A DNA stretch of 64,000 nt from Aliivibrio finisterrensis (GTDB lineage Bacteria > Pseudomonadota > Gammaproteobacteria > Enterobacterales > Vibrionaceae), in assembly GCF_008933155.1 (NCBI RefSeq), contig NZ_WBVP01000008.1, forward strand, positions 104,184 to 168,183, in the 5' to 3' direction. Made by a program: the position numbers and the translations under genes. Below, piece after piece: positions 25,880-35,801 of the stretch. Below the pieces are notes generated by a model, which searched no databases, was not told the DNA's origin, and saw only the letters and a program-made list of their open reading frames with translations. Every line of letters starts with the position of its first letter. The first letter of the stretch is position 1.

Positions 25880-27922
25880 TTAACCTACCAAATTATCGTA
25901 TTGCTGCTGATTAGACTTTGTTGGCAAATAAACCGTAAATACCGAGCCTTTTTCAAGTTGCGAGCAAACTTTAATTTCCCCATCCGTTTGGCTGAGTAAA
26001 CTCTGAGATACAGAAAGACCAAGCCCAGTACCCTCTCGTTTGGTGGTATAAAATGGGTCAAAGATCCGACTTAATTGCTCTGAAGTCATTCCACTACCAA
26101 AGTCTTCCACTTCAATAATAGCACCACGTTCTTCGCCTTCTTCACACCATGTACGGCTTCGAATGATCAACTTCCCCTTGCTGTTCATGGCATGAATACC
26201 ATTCATCTGTAAATTAACCAATACTTGTAGCAGATGATGGCGATTCACTTCTACTCGTGGTGGCTGTTCAAAATCAAACTCCACCTCAATATCTCGCTTA
26301 TGCGCCCCGGTTCTAACTAAGGTCACACTCTCTTCAATGATAGGGTTAATGTATTGCCAAGTAACTTGATCTTGAATCCCACCTTGTCTGCTATATTGCA
26401 ACAAACTGCGCGTGATATTACGAATTCGATCTATCTGCTCCATTATCGTATCAAGCTCTTCTGAAATAACCTCTGCGCCCTCCCCAAGCTCATACTTAAT
26501 CAACTCAGTGTTACCTAAGATTACGGCGGTTGGGTTATTAATCTCGTGCGCAATACCAGCGGTAAGCTCCCCTAAAGAGGCCAACTTCTCACTCATGATT
26601 AACTTATCTTGAGCTTGTTTGAGTAACTTAATGTATTGCTCTAACTCAATGGTTTTTTCATGCAAACTGGCGGTTCTTGATTCCACTTTTGATTCGAGTT
26701 CTTTTGAGGCTAGTTGAATTTCCAAATTTCGTTGCTGAAGTTGATCAAGCATGTTGTCAAACTGCTGAGCTAAACTTGCAAGTTCATGATGATTATTAAG
26801 ACCTAAATCGCCAATACGAACGTCTTTTCCCATCTGTACTGATTTAACAACATAATGGATTTTTTCTATTGGCTGAAAGAGATCCCTAGCACCTCGATGT
26901 ACAAAAGTAGTCGATAATAAAAGAGTAATTAATATTGTTACTCCTGCCTCAACTAAATTTTGAAAATATTGTTTTAACAGTGGCCACTCAAGGTAGCCGG
27001 TATAGAGCATTCCGATCACCTTATCATTCATGTCTCTAATTGGTTGATAAGCGGAAATATACCAAGTGTTATATACATAAGCCCTATTAACCCAGCGCTC
27101 TCCATTTTCTATTACGTTATTTTTTACTTCCGCAGATACCATCGTTCCGATAGCACGGCCTTGATTGAGTGATTTATTCGCAAAATCATTATGTAACGGT
27201 ACGTTCGTACTAATACGTAAATTATCTAGAAATAACGTTACTGTCCCGTAGTTATCAGCGGCTAAATCGCCCTCTGGATAAATTAAATCTCGAATGCGGT
27301 CAACTAAAAAGGTGCTATTATTTAAAAGAATACCGCTATCTACAATCCATTCTAAATGGCCGTGTTCATTAAAAATAGGAATTAAAGTACGGCTGATTAG
27401 TCCTCTCTTTTCTATGCTGTTGTCTTCTTTATTGACAACATAAGCTTTAGATGCCAATACAGGTGAAATATTTTTTAAAGTATCTGGTTCCATGACTTGG
27501 AAAAATGTCCGAGAGATCCCCAACGACAATGCTTTTACAATAGTTGCAGGTAACTGATCTACATAACTAATGGGGTGAAGCGCTATATAATCTGAATTGT
27601 ACCTCCCCGCTTGATCTATTACCCAGTTTGTAAAGTCAGAATCTTTCTCTTTTAGTTTAATTTGAAATGGATAAGACTCAACAAAACCGCGAAGCTCTGC
27701 TCCTTGCTCTTTCTGTAAAAAAACAATGCTATTATTGGCAATAGAAAGTTTGCTTCCTACATCATTGAGTGCATTTTGCCAGGTATAATGTACCGACCAG
27801 AATGCGGTAATAACAACCAGCGCAAATAGAGTTAAAAACAGTGGCACCGAGTTTAACCACAATAATCTATATCTCACCATGGTTTGAACACGTCGCTTCC
27901 ATAACGACAAAGACAGCATCAT
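25880..27922 (-). CDS. Cache-domain sensor histidine kinase, partner of the sigma-54 activator
   Basis: 680 residues: a membrane helix near 25-45; a large periplasmic Cache-type sensor (GTVTLFLDNLRIST, GRAIGTMVSAEV, WYISAYQPIRD, VIGMLYTGY); a second helix near 325-340; HAMP; a coiled coil; HisKA with H459 in GIAHEINNP; and an ATPase domain (GSGMT, GTGLGLSVS). It has the NtrB/DctB-like AHEINNP H-box. It overlaps the regulator gene by four bases (ATGA), so the two are one unit. The ligand is unknown; context suggests a signal related to formate, tungstate or molybdate. Confidence 0.92.
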   Translation of the reverse strand: MMLSLSLWKRRVQTMVRYRLLWLNSVPLFLTLFALVVITAFWSVHYTWQNALNDVGSKLSIANNSIVFLQKEQGAELRGFVESYPFQIKLKEKDSDFTNWVIDQAGRYNSDYIALHPISYVDQLPATIVKALSLGISRTFFQVMEPDTLKNISPVLASKAYVVNKEDNSIEKRGLISRTLIPIFNEHGHLEWIVDSGILLNNSTFLVDRIRDLIYPEGDLAADNYGTVTLFLDNLRISTNVPLHNDFANKSLNQGRAIGTMVSAEVKNNVIENGERWVNRAYVYNTWYISAYQPIRDMNDKVIGMLYTGYLEWPLLKQYFQNLVEAGVTILITLLLSTTFVHRGARDLFQPIEKIHYVVKSVQMGKDVRIGDLGLNNHHELASLAQQFDNMLDQLQQRNLEIQLASKELESKVESRTASLHEKTIELEQYIKLLKQAQDKLIMSEKLASLGELTAGIAHEINNPTAVILGNTELIKYELGEGAEVISEELDTIMEQIDRIRNITRSLLQYSRQGGIQDQVTWQYINPIIEESVTLVRTGAHKRDIEVEFDFEQPPRVEVNRHHLLQVLVNLQMNGIHAMNSKGKLIIRSRTWCEEGEERGAIIEVEDFGSGMTSEQLSRIFDPFYTTKREGTGLGLSVSQSLLSQTDGEIKVCSQLEKGSVFTVYLPTKSNQQQYDNLVG

Positions 27923-29340
27923 GCGATTTCTTCACTCCACTCTTTAAATTTTCTTTCTAATGTTTTACGAGCGACGCCAAGTTGCCTTGCTGCAGCAGAT
28001 TTATTTCCATCGTGCAGATCCACTACCGTGATGATGTGCTTCTTTTCAACTTCTTTTAATGTCCATTGCTCAGGGTATTCATCCATTTCTGGCATACACG
28101 AACATTCCGTTGGTTCTTTATCGATGATTTGCTCTTGGTTAGATGATTGGTGCTGCAATGGCACATCACCTTGAAGACTAACCCAATGATCTACTGGCGG
28201 TTTACCCAGTAAAATACAACGCTCAATCATATTTTTTAACTCGCGGATATTACCGGGCCAATCATACTGAGCCATAGCGACGATATCTTCGTGAGCCCAA
28301 TGAATCGGTTTTAATCCCATTTCTTTTGCTATCATGTGTGAAAAGTGTTCTGTTAAACAGGCCAAATCCGCTTTACGTTCACGCAGAGCAGGTAAAGATA
28401 CCGTTAGAACATTTAAACGATAAAAGAGATCTTTTCTAAAATTACCCTTTTCTACTTCTTTCACTAAATTACGATTGGTTGCTGCTACAATACGAACATC
28501 AACTGGAATTTCTTTTTCAGAACCCACGGGGCGAATGGCTTTTTGCTCTAAAGCGCGTAAAAGAGAAGATTGCATCCCTATTGGCATTTCACCAATCTCA
28601 TCTAAAAATAGAGTTCCACCGTTAGCAACTCTAAATAATCCCTCACGTCCTTTTTTAGCTCCAGTAAAGGCACCTGATGTATGACCAAACAGTTCACTTT
28701 CAAGAAGATCAGGCGCAATAGCCCCACAGTTAAGGGGGACAAATGGACCGTTACGGTGACTTAATTGGTGTAAGCCACGAGCCACAAGCTCTTTACCTGT
28801 ACCTGATTCACCTTCAATAAGAACTGCTGCATTTGATGGTGCAAATTGAGCAACCATCTGTTTTAGCTCTATGGTTTTTTCCGCATTACCGATCATTTCA
28901 ATTGGGTTGTTTTTTTCCACTTCTCGCTGTAATACAAAATTAGTGCGTTCAACTAAACGACGATCCATACAACGCTTCACCGCTTGCAGCATATTTTCAA
29001 GATTAAACGGTTTTAAAATAAAATCAGCAGCACCTAATCGCAATGCCTGAATTGCAGTACCTAACTCTGCATACCCGGTCATAAATATGACGTCGTAGTT
29101 TCGAGAGTCAGAAGCTATACTCTCTTGCCACTCTAATCCAGTTTGGCCTGGTAAATTGATATCAAGAATAATCAAATCAAGATGGTGAGATTGGCGAATA
29201 GCTTCGGCATCTTCAATGGTTCCAACAGTATGAACCTGTCCAAATTGTTTACTTAAAGCTTTTTTTAGTATGGTCTGCATACCTACTTCATCATCAACAA
29301 CAAGCACTGAAAATGCATTCCAATCTAATTTCGAGACCAT
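27919..29340 (-). CDS. NtrC-family sigma-54-dependent response regulator
   Basis: 473 residues: a receiver (VVDDE, phosphoacceptor D60, LRLGAADFILKPF); an AAA+ domain with Walker A GESGTGKE, the sigma-54 contact loop GAFTGA, FLDEIGEMP and RRKADL-like sensor segments; and a Fis-type helix-turn-helix end (GNKSAAARQLGVARKTLERK). It activates RpoN promoters from upstream sites. Two -24/-12 promoters with a shared palindrome occur in this window, before tupA and before the formate dehydrogenase operon; these are its likely targets. RBS AGGAAG precedes the ATG at 29340. Confidence 0.94.
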   Translation of the reverse strand: MVSKLDWNAFSVLVVDDEVGMQTILKKALSKQFGQVHTVGTIEDAEAIRQSHHLDLIILDINLPGQTGLEWQESIASDSRNYDVIFMTGYAELGTAIQALRLGAADFILKPFNLENMLQAVKRCMDRRLVERTNFVLQREVEKNNPIEMIGNAEKTIELKQMVAQFAPSNAAVLIEGESGTGKELVARGLHQLSHRNGPFVPLNCGAIAPDLLESELFGHTSGAFTGAKKGREGLFRVANGGTLFLDEIGEMPIGMQSSLLRALEQKAIRPVGSEKEIPVDVRIVAATNRNLVKEVEKGNFRKDLFYRLNVLTVSLPALRERKADLACLTEHFSHMIAKEMGLKPIHWAHEDIVAMAQYDWPGNIRELKNMIERCILLGKPPVDHWVSLQGDVPLQHQSSNQEQIIDKEPTECSCMPEMDEYPEQWTLKEVEKKHIITVVDLHDGNKSAAARQLGVARKTLERKFKEWSEEIA

Positions 29341-29377
29341 AGAGCTTCCTAATTTATACGCTTTAACGAGATATGTG

Positions 29378-29447
29378 GGTCAAAATGTCCTAATTATTCT
29401 ACCCTGTATTCTACAAAATGTATCCTTTCGTGTGAGACATTTTGTCC
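29378..29447. promoter_or_regulatory. cluster of activator-binding palindromes upstream of tupA
   Basis: Three related sites: GGTCAAAATGTCC (29378-29390), ACAAAATGTATCC (29413-29425) and GAGACATTTTGTCC (29434-29447). They match the repeat at 3260-3296. They lie 95-175 bp before the sigma-54 promoter and also just upstream of the regulator gene, so they may also serve autoregulation. Confidence 0.72.
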
Positions 29448-29538
29448 TAGTCACATTTTTTGTAGGGCTTTTATGCCAGGATACCCATCAATCGCTTAAA
29501 TATCATTAAGTTAAAGATAGTACTATCAATATTATTTC

Positions 29539-29554
29539 TGGCATAGTGATTGCT
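29539..29554 (+). promoter_or_regulatory. sigma-54 (-24/-12) promoter of the tup-mob operon
   Basis: TGGCAT-AGTGA-TTGCT matches TGGCAC-N5-TTGCW with exact GG/GC spacing. The expected start of transcription is near 29566, about 55 bases before tupA. Confidence 0.8.
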
Positions 29555-29621
29555 TTAATGGCGATGAGTCTATTCATTTATTGCACTTGCAGTAATTTTA
29601 ATAACACTACATGGATATAAC

Positions 29622-30443
29622 ATGAACAATAAAATCAGTACGTTTACAGTGATGGCTATCCTGGCTCTTGGTTCTTTTTCTGCAACCAACGTATATGCAG
29701 ATGATGCTAGTATCGTTCGTCTTGCAACGACAACAAGTACTTACCACTCTGGTTTACTTGATTACCTATTGCCTGAATTTAAAAAAGATTCTGGCTACGA
29801 AGTTCAAGTATTGGCAGCGGGCACAGGTAAAGCGCTAAAAATGGGCGAAAATGGTGATGTTGATTTAGTAATGACTCACGCCCCTAAAGCAGAAGCAAAT
29901 TTTGTTGAAAAAGGCTATGGCGTTGATCCAAAAGCATTAATGTATAACGATTTTGTTCTAGTTGGTCCTAAAGCCGATCCTGCACACATTCACGGCATGA
30001 AAGACGTGACTGCGGCATTCAAGAACATGGCGGAATCAGACGTTACTTTCGTTTCTCGCGGTGACGACTCTGGCACAAACAAAAAAGAATTGATTTTATG
30101 GTCTCAAGCTAAGATTGAACCAAACTTTGGTGGCTACAAAGCCGTTGGCCAAGGTATGGGACCAACATTGAACATGACTTCTGAGCTACAAGCCTACACA
30201 TTAACAGACCGTGGTACTTGGCTAGCTTACCAAAACAAACTTGATCTTGAGATCATGGTTGAGGGCGACAAGCGTCTATTTAACCCTTACCAAGTGATTC
30301 TGATTAACCCTGAGCGTTACAAGAACTTAAATACGAAAGGCGCTCAAGCATTCAGTGATTGGTTAATTAGTGATAAAGGCCAAGCAATGATCGATAGCTT
30401 TACTCTTAATGGTAAAAAACTGTTCACTGCGGACGCTAAATAA
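29622..30443 (+). CDS. tupA: tungstate ABC transporter, substrate-binding protein
   Basis: 273 residues with a Sec signal ending VYA-DD. The oxyanion-binding motif TTTST is at the start of the mature protein, followed by AAGTGKALKMGENGDVDLVMTHA and SRGDDSGTNKKE. TTTSTxxSGLLDxLLPxF is typical of TupA (tungstate) rather than ModA (molybdate). It delivers tungstate from the periplasm to TupB. First gene of the operon and preceded by a sigma-54 promoter. Confidence 0.93.
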   Translation: MNNKISTFTVMAILALGSFSATNVYADDASIVRLATTTSTYHSGLLDYLLPEFKKDSGYEVQVLAAGTGKALKMGENGDVDLVMTHAPKAEANFVEKGYGVDPKALMYNDFVLVGPKADPAHIHGMKDVTAAFKNMAESDVTFVSRGDDSGTNKKELILWSQAKIEPNFGGYKAVGQGMGPTLNMTSELQAYTLTDRGTWLAYQNKLDLEIMVEGDKRLFNPYQVILINPERYKNLNTKGAQAFSDWLISDKGQAMIDSFTLNGKKLFTADAK

Positions 30444-30446
30444 TCC

Positions 30447-31145
30447 ATGACTATCTTAGCCACCTCTCACGAAGCCATTCAATTACTGTTTAGCGGTGAT
30501 GCTGCATTATGGAGCATCGTTGGTGTTTCATTTTCTGTCTCACTATTTGCAATGGCAGTTGTGTTATTGCCAGCACTCTTGTTGGCGTTTGCGCTTGCGT
30601 ATGGCTCGTTTCCTGGGCGGTGGCTACTGCTCTCTATTATTAACACATTACAGTCAGTACCTACTGTTGTGATTGGCTTATTGCTGTATATGGTTCTTTC
30701 TCGATCTGGGCCTCTTGGCGATTGGCAACTACTTTTTACTCAAGAGGCGATGGTCATTGGTCAAATGTTCATCTGTTTCCCTATCATGGTTGCCATGATG
30801 CACGGCGCATTTCAACACAGTGACCGACGAGTGTGGGAAACCGCATTTACCCTCGGCGCTTCATTACCACGTGCTTTTGGTAGTTTAATTTGGGAAACGC
30901 GATTCCCTATCCTAGCCGCCGTTATTGCTGGGTTTTCTCGAATTATTACTGAAGTCGGCTGCTCTATGATGGTCGGTGGTAACATCCTTAATGCAACACG
31001 AAATATTCCAACCGCAATCGCTATGGAAAGCCAAAAAGGTGCCTTTGCTCAAGGGGTTGCCCTTGGTATTGTGCTATTGATTTTAGCTTTGGTATTAAAT
31101 TTTTTACTCTCTATCACTCGTGGTAAAGGGTATTTACGTACTTAG
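30447..31145 (+). CDS. tupB: tungstate ABC transporter, permease
   Basis: 232 residues with five to six membrane helices. It carries the permease ATPase-coupling loop (ETAFTLGASLPRAFGSLIWETRFPILAA, containing the EAA-like G) and AGFSRIITEVGCSMMVGGNI, which is characteristic of TupB-type permeases. It forms the inner-membrane channel with TupC. It begins three bases after tupA. Confidence 0.92.
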   Translation: MTILATSHEAIQLLFSGDAALWSIVGVSFSVSLFAMAVVLLPALLLAFALAYGSFPGRWLLLSIINTLQSVPTVVIGLLLYMVLSRSGPLGDWQLLFTQEAMVIGQMFICFPIMVAMMHGAFQHSDRRVWETAFTLGASLPRAFGSLIWETRFPILAAVIAGFSRIITEVGCSMMVGGNILNATRNIPTAIAMESQKGAFAQGVALGIVLLILALVLNFLLSITRGKGYLRT

Positions 31146-31157
31146 TAGGCATAAAAA

Positions 31158-31865
31158 ATGACAATAAGAATCACTGCCGATAATCTATCGATGCGATTTA
31201 ATGATCGTGTGCTTTTCCATATCCCACATTTATCATTAGGACCAAAAGAGTCTGTCTATTTACGTGGCGCTAATGGTGTAGGTAAAACAACACTACTTAA
31301 GATTTTATCTGGATTACAAACGCCAACATCAGGAAAATTAAGCCTCAATCAACCACACTGGACTGCACGTTTGTTTGGTCGCTCAGGCAATAATCAAATT
31401 GTGTACCTGCATCAAAACCCATTTTTATTTGATGGTACGGTTTTCGATAATGTTATTTATGGCATGAAATACACCACCATGAATAAACTTGAAAAACGCA
31501 ATATGGTGATCAATGCGCTACGCATGGTTGGCCTTGAAACGTTAGCTGACGAGCATATTTCTGTTTTATCTGGTGGTGAAAAACAACGTGTCGCTATGGC
31601 ACGAGCTTGGGTGCTAAAACCTTCTATACTGCTAATGGACGAGCCAAGTGCCAGTGTTGACCAAGAATCCATCGATTTATTGGTTATTATGGCGAAAGAT
31701 CTCCTTGAACGTGGCTCTAGCATTGTCGTCACCAGTCACCAAACCAACGCATTAACTGAAATTTGTCATCGTCAATGGACCATTTCAGACGCAAAGCTGA
31801 TAGAATCAACCCCATTAAAAGTGATCGTTAGCAAGGATAAATATGCTCCAGCCAAAGCAAACTAG
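31158..31865 (+). CDS. tupC: tungstate ABC transporter, ATP-binding protein
   Basis: 235 residues with Walker [10 protein letters not shown], signature [15 protein letters not shown], Walker [13 protein letters not shown] and the H-loop VTSHQ. It powers TupB. Its last 23 bases overlap the start of mobA, which links metal uptake directly to cofactor synthesis. Confidence 0.92.
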   Translation: MTIRITADNLSMRFNDRVLFHIPHLSLGPKESVYLRGANGVGKTTLLKILSGLQTPTSGKLSLNQPHWTARLFGRSGNNQIVYLHQNPFLFDGTVFDNVIYGMKYTTMNKLEKRNMVINALRMVGLETLADEHISVLSGGEKQRVAMARAWVLKPSILLMDEPSASVDQESIDLLVIMAKDLLERGSSIVVTSHQTNALTEICHRQWTISDAKLIESTPLKVIVSKDKYAPAKAN

Positions 31866-32427
31866 TTGGGTAATTTTAGCGGGTGGACAAGCTCGTCGTA
31901 TGGGCGGTAAAGATAAAGGGTTTGTTCTATTTCAAGATAAACCGTTAATTGAGCACGCTTTAGATACATTAACACCTCAAACTGACCAGATTGCCATCAA
32001 TGCTAACCGCAGTACTGAAGAATACTCACGTTACGCGGTCACCTTTCCAGATCAGTTTAGTGAATACCCTGGTCCATTGGCAGGAATGCATTCTGGCCTA
32101 ATAAATATGAATTCTGACTGGGTTGGATTTATTCCTTGTGATTCCCCTAACCTTCCGAGCAATTTAGTTTCATTGCTTTGCGATGCGGTAAAAGAAGACA
32201 CTGATATTGTTGTTGCTCACGATGGTGAGTACATGCAACCTGTCGTCACTTTAATGCACAAACGCATTATTCCTAAAATTGATGCCTTCTTAGCGCGCGG
32301 TGACAGAAAAATCATCCTATTATACAAAGAGTGTAATACCGTATTTGCTGATTTCTCTGACTACCCTAATGCTTTTATCAATTTGAATAGCCCTCAAGAA
32401 CTCGAACAATTTGGATCTTTATTATGA
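31843..32427 (+). CDS. mobA: molybdenum cofactor guanylyltransferase MobA
   Basis: 194 residues. The nucleotide-binding motif [18 protein letters not shown] opens the protein, followed by [12 protein letters not shown] and [10 protein letters not shown]. MobA joins GMP to Mo- or W-molybdopterin to form the MGD cofactor needed by formate dehydrogenase. Overlaps tupC by 23 bases and the next gene by four. Confidence 0.94.
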   Translation: MLQPKQTSWVILAGGQARRMGGKDKGFVLFQDKPLIEHALDTLTPQTDQIAINANRSTEEYSRYAVTFPDQFSEYPGPLAGMHSGLINMNSDWVGFIPCDSPNLPSNLVSLLCDAVKEDTDIVVAHDGEYMQPVVTLMHKRIIPKIDAFLARGDRKIILLYKECNTVFADFSDYPNAFINLNSPQELEQFGSLL

Positions 32428-34205
32428 GCTTAACGACTGCGTCTATCCCTTTATTGGGTTTTGCTGCTTATAGCGGCACAGGTAAAACGACATTATTAGA
32501 AAAGCTATTACCAAAACTGACTGATATGGGACTAAAAGTCGCAGTCATTAAACACGCTCATCATAATTTTGATATCGACCAAGAAGGTAAAGACAGCTAC
32601 CGCTTACGTAAAGCGGGTGCAAGCCAAATGTTGATTAGCTCTCGTTTTCGTAATGCGTTGATTACTGAAACGCCTGATGAAGAAACGACCTGTCAACAAC
32701 TCATCAATAAGTTAGATCAAACTGAACTTGATTTGATTCTTATTGAAGGCTTTAAACAGCTGCCATACACCAAGATTGAATTGCATCGTGATGAAATAGG
32801 CAAGCCTTGGATTTTCCCAGAAGATAACAACATTATTGCGATTGCCTCTGATTCCAAAGCCAAATCAGAGCTACCGCAAATGGATATCAATGATACCGAT
32901 GCTATCACTGCGTTTATTGCTGACTACGTAAAACAGCATCAGCATAAACAACAAAGTAATTTATCAGCTAATTGTGATGAATTATCTCCTGCGTTTTTAT
33001 CTGTTAGCCAGGGAAGAGCTAAGATTTTAGAAGCAATTACTTCTCTAAATTCACAAAGTGATGTGTCTTTAGTTGAGTCGATTAACGCATTAGCCGCTCA
33101 AGATATTTTATCGCCGATTAATGTTCCTCAACATAACAATTCAGCAATGGATGGCTATGTGATTTGTGGTGATGATTTAGAGCGCGAAAGCTATACGGTC
33201 GTTGCTGAAATCATGGCAGGTCACAGCTATGATCGCCCTCTTCAGCATGGTGAAGCCGCAAAAATCATGACGGGTGCGCCTGTGCCTGAAAATGGTAATA
33301 CGGTGATCATGCGTGAACAAGCGATTCAAGAAGCTGACCAAGTACGTTTCGACGCGGGTAAATCAGGCATTCGTAAAGGGCAAAACGTTCGTTTAGCTGG
33401 TGAAGACCTTGCTATAAACCAAATCTGTGTAGCAAAAGGCTCACGCATTACGGCTCCTGAAGTGGGCATGCTGGCGTCTTTAGGTATTGCTTCTGTCCCT
33501 GTTATCGTTAAAACAAAAGTGGCTATCTTCTCGACAGGTGATGAAGTTCAAGCGCCGGGTGAAGCACAAAAAGCCAACTCTATTTACGACTCTAACCGCT
33601 TTACGCTGACGGCGTTATTACAGAAAATCGGTTGCGAAGTGATTGATTTCGGTATCATTGAAGACAGTGAAGCCGCTTTAGAATCAACACTTTCTCAAGC
33701 ATCACAACAAGCAGATATGATCTTATCTTCTGGTGGTGTGTCGGTTGGTGATGCGGACTACATCAAAACGATTTTAGATAAGTTGGGGAATATTAACTTC
33801 TGGCGTATCAATATGCGTCCGGGGCGCCCTCTTGCCTTTGGTCATATTGGTGATACCCCTTTCTTTGGTTTACCGGGCAACCCTGTTGCAGTAATGGTGG
33901 CGTTTTTACAATTTGTTGAGCCTGCATTACGTAAACTTCAAGGCGAAGATGACTGGAAACCTGAGACTTTTACGGCAATTGCTAAAGAGTTTATTCGCTC
34001 TCGCACTGGCAGAACGGAGTACAGCCGTGGTATTTACTCTATTAACCAAAATGGTCAAATGGAAGTGGTAACCACAGGTAAGCAAGGCTCTGGGATCTTA
34101 CGTTCGATGAGTGAAGCCAACTGCTTAATTGAAGTGCAACCTGAGGTTGAATCAGTGGCTATTGGTCAGAAAGTGACGATTATTCCGTTGGGTTCGAGAG
34201 TGTAA
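32424..34205 (+). CDS. MobB-MoeA fusion: MGD-synthesis adaptor and molybdopterin molybdotransferase
   Basis: 593 residues. Residues 1-170 are MobB-like (P-loop [12 protein letters not shown] with K21; [20 protein letters not shown]), and about 190-593 are MoeA-like ([80 protein letters not shown]). MoeA inserts the metal into adenylated molybdopterin; MobB binds GTP and assists MobA. The fusion brings insertion and nucleotide attachment together and is, from memory, usual in vibrios. It overlaps mobA by ATGA. Confidence 0.94.
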   Translation: MSLTTASIPLLGFAAYSGTGKTTLLEKLLPKLTDMGLKVAVIKHAHHNFDIDQEGKDSYRLRKAGASQMLISSRFRNALITETPDEETTCQQLINKLDQTELDLILIEGFKQLPYTKIELHRDEIGKPWIFPEDNNIIAIASDSKAKSELPQMDINDTDAITAFIADYVKQHQHKQQSNLSANCDELSPAFLSVSQGRAKILEAITSLNSQSDVSLVESINALAAQDILSPINVPQHNNSAMDGYVICGDDLERESYTVVAEIMAGHSYDRPLQHGEAAKIMTGAPVPENGNTVIMREQAIQEADQVRFDAGKSGIRKGQNVRLAGEDLAINQICVAKGSRITAPEVGMLASLGIASVPVIVKTKVAIFSTGDEVQAPGEAQKANSIYDSNRFTLTALLQKIGCEVIDFGIIEDSEAALESTLSQASQQADMILSSGGVSVGDADYIKTILDKLGNINFWRINMRPGRPLAFGHIGDTPFFGLPGNPVAVMVAFLQFVEPALRKLQGEDDWKPETFTAIAKEFIRSRTGRTEYSRGIYSINQNGQMEVVTTGKQGSGILRSMSEANCLIEVQPEVESVAIGQKVTIIPLGSRV

Positions 34206-34291
34206 ATAAATTAGTATTCTAGTTTATTGCTAGGCACTTTGATGGTATAAAGTGCCTAAAATACCGTGTTCAAAAATTATAAGGCTCCAAG

Positions 34292-34624
34292 ATGTCTAAA
34301 ATGTTCTTCAAAGGTCGTATCGAAACTCGTCAAAACCATGTTCTTTCTGGTTTTAACACCAAGCGTGACGTTAAGTTAGGTACTGAAGAAGCACCACTAA
34401 CTTTAGTTGTTCAAACAGAAGAGCGTAAAGTTGAAATTGAAGCGCAGCTTACTGAGCACAACTTATTCGCAAACATCGAAGTGAATGCTGAGAAAGAAGA
34501 AAATATTCTTGAGCTTGAAGGCGTTTTAAACAAGCCAAAAACAACTCGCTTTGAAAAAACACCTAACCGCAACGAACCTTGTTCTTGTGGTAGCGGTAAG
34601 AAATACAAAAAGTGTTGTGCTTAA
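34292..34624 (+). CDS. SEC-C metal-binding motif protein (PBPRA1643 type)
   Basis: 110 residues. The C-terminal SEC-C zinc motif NEPCSCGSGKKYKKCC is clear. The N-terminal part (MFFKGRIETRQNHVLSGFNTKR) fits the small vibrio/Photobacterium SWIM/SEC-C family. Probably a zinc-binding adaptor; function unknown. It has its own upstream spacer of 86 bp. Confidence 0.88.
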   Translation: MSKMFFKGRIETRQNHVLSGFNTKRDVKLGTEEAPLTLVVQTEERKVEIEAQLTEHNLFANIEVNAEKEENILELEGVLNKPKTTRFEKTPNRNEPCSCGSGKKYKKCCA

Positions 34625-34673
34625 TAACGACTCCGTTATTTAACTTTTAGCTAAACAGCTGATTGTATTTCAA

Positions 34674-34727
34674 AAAAAGAGCCTCTGTTTATCTGTTAGT
34701 AATAACAAACAACATGAGGCTCTTTTT
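34674..34727. terminator. bidirectional terminator between the SEC-C gene and nagK
   Basis: AAAAAGAGCCTC(T)GTT pairs with AAC(AT)GAGGCTCTTTTT across a loop of about 25 bases, with A/T flanks. It lies between convergent genes. Confidence 0.8.
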
Positions 34728-34763
34728 GTATCTGCATTTTCTGTTCTAAATATTGAGTCAAGA

Positions 34764-35675
34764 TTAGTCTTTAATATTTAAGAATGCTGCACCACGAACG
34801 CCGCCAGAGTCACCGTGTTTTGCTTTGATAATACGAGGCACGCGACCTACTGATAATAAGTGCTTTGGAAGACGTTTCGGCAACTCTTCATAAATCAATT
34901 CAAAGTTTGATAAACCACCACCCAGTGCTACAACATGTGGGTCAAAGCAGGTAAACAGGTTAGCAAAGCAGATCGCTAATAGCTCCATAAAGCGCTCAAC
35001 ATGCTCTACCGCATTCACATCACCTTCGGCATGGGCTTTAATGATATCAATCGCTTTCTTTTGTTCGCCATAATAATGCGCATAAAGTAGTTCAAAACCA
35101 CGACCAGAAAGGTAGCTATCTAAACAGCCTTTATTACCACAACCACAACCTAATAACGGTGCGTTTTCACCAAGGTGGAACCATGCATCGATTGGTAAAC
35201 GAGAGTGGCCTAACTCCCCTGCTACATGGCTGTAACCAGAGAATGCTTTACCATCAAAAATTAAACCACCACCAAAACCAGTACCTAAAATTAGGCCCAT
35301 AACTGATGGAGAGTCTTTTAATTCTTCGTCCCACGCCTCTGATAATGCAAAACAGTTTGCATCGTTATCAATTTTTACTGAACGACCAATTTTTGCTTCT
35401 AAATCTTTACGTAAGAATTGACCTTTTGCTGCAGGTACATTACTTGTTAATAAAGCACCCGTTTCAGCGTCTTCCATTCCTGGGATCCCTAAACCGACTT
35501 TACCTTCAACGCCAAATTCAGCATCATATTTTGCAATTAAGCCAGCAATGTCATCAACCAATAATGCGTAATCTTCTGTTTGTGTTGGAATTCGTTCAGT
35601 GGCAACGCGCTCTAATTTTTCATTAAACGCACCAAATTCAATCTTTGTGCCGCCTACATCAAAACCGTAGTACAT
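34764..35675 (-). CDS. nagK: N-acetylglucosamine kinase (ROK family)
   Basis: 303 residues. The ATP motif [14 protein letters not shown] is at the N-terminus, followed by [24 protein letters not shown] and the ROK zinc motif [20 protein letters not shown]. It phosphorylates GlcNAc to GlcNAc-6-phosphate, a step in chitin and cell-wall sugar recycling. AAGGA lies before the ATG. Its activity would complement the chitinase at 17699. Confidence 0.92.
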   Translation of the reverse strand: MYYGFDVGGTKIEFGAFNEKLERVATERIPTQTEDYALLVDDIAGLIAKYDAEFGVEGKVGLGIPGMEDAETGALLTSNVPAAKGQFLRKDLEAKIGRSVKIDNDANCFALSEAWDEELKDSPSVMGLILGTGFGGGLIFDGKAFSGYSHVAGELGHSRLPIDAWFHLGENAPLLGCGCGNKGCLDSYLSGRGFELLYAHYYGEQKKAIDIIKAHAEGDVNAVEHVERFMELLAICFANLFTCFDPHVVALGGGLSNFELIYEELPKRLPKHLLSVGRVPRIIKAKHGDSGGVRGAAFLNIKD

Positions 35676-35801
35676 AAGGTATCCTTGTCCTAATCTATTT
35701 TAAATTTTTTATGGTGTTATCTTACCTAATTTATATAAATACAGACTGTGACCTAGGCGGAATTACCTTCTATTTTGTGTGAAATGTACCTCAAATCCCC
35801 A

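Noticed and set aside
29451..29485. A second sigma-54 promoter facing the regulator gene (TGGCAT on the minus strand).
   Set aside because: The -12 TTGC element is absent; the position holds CCCT.
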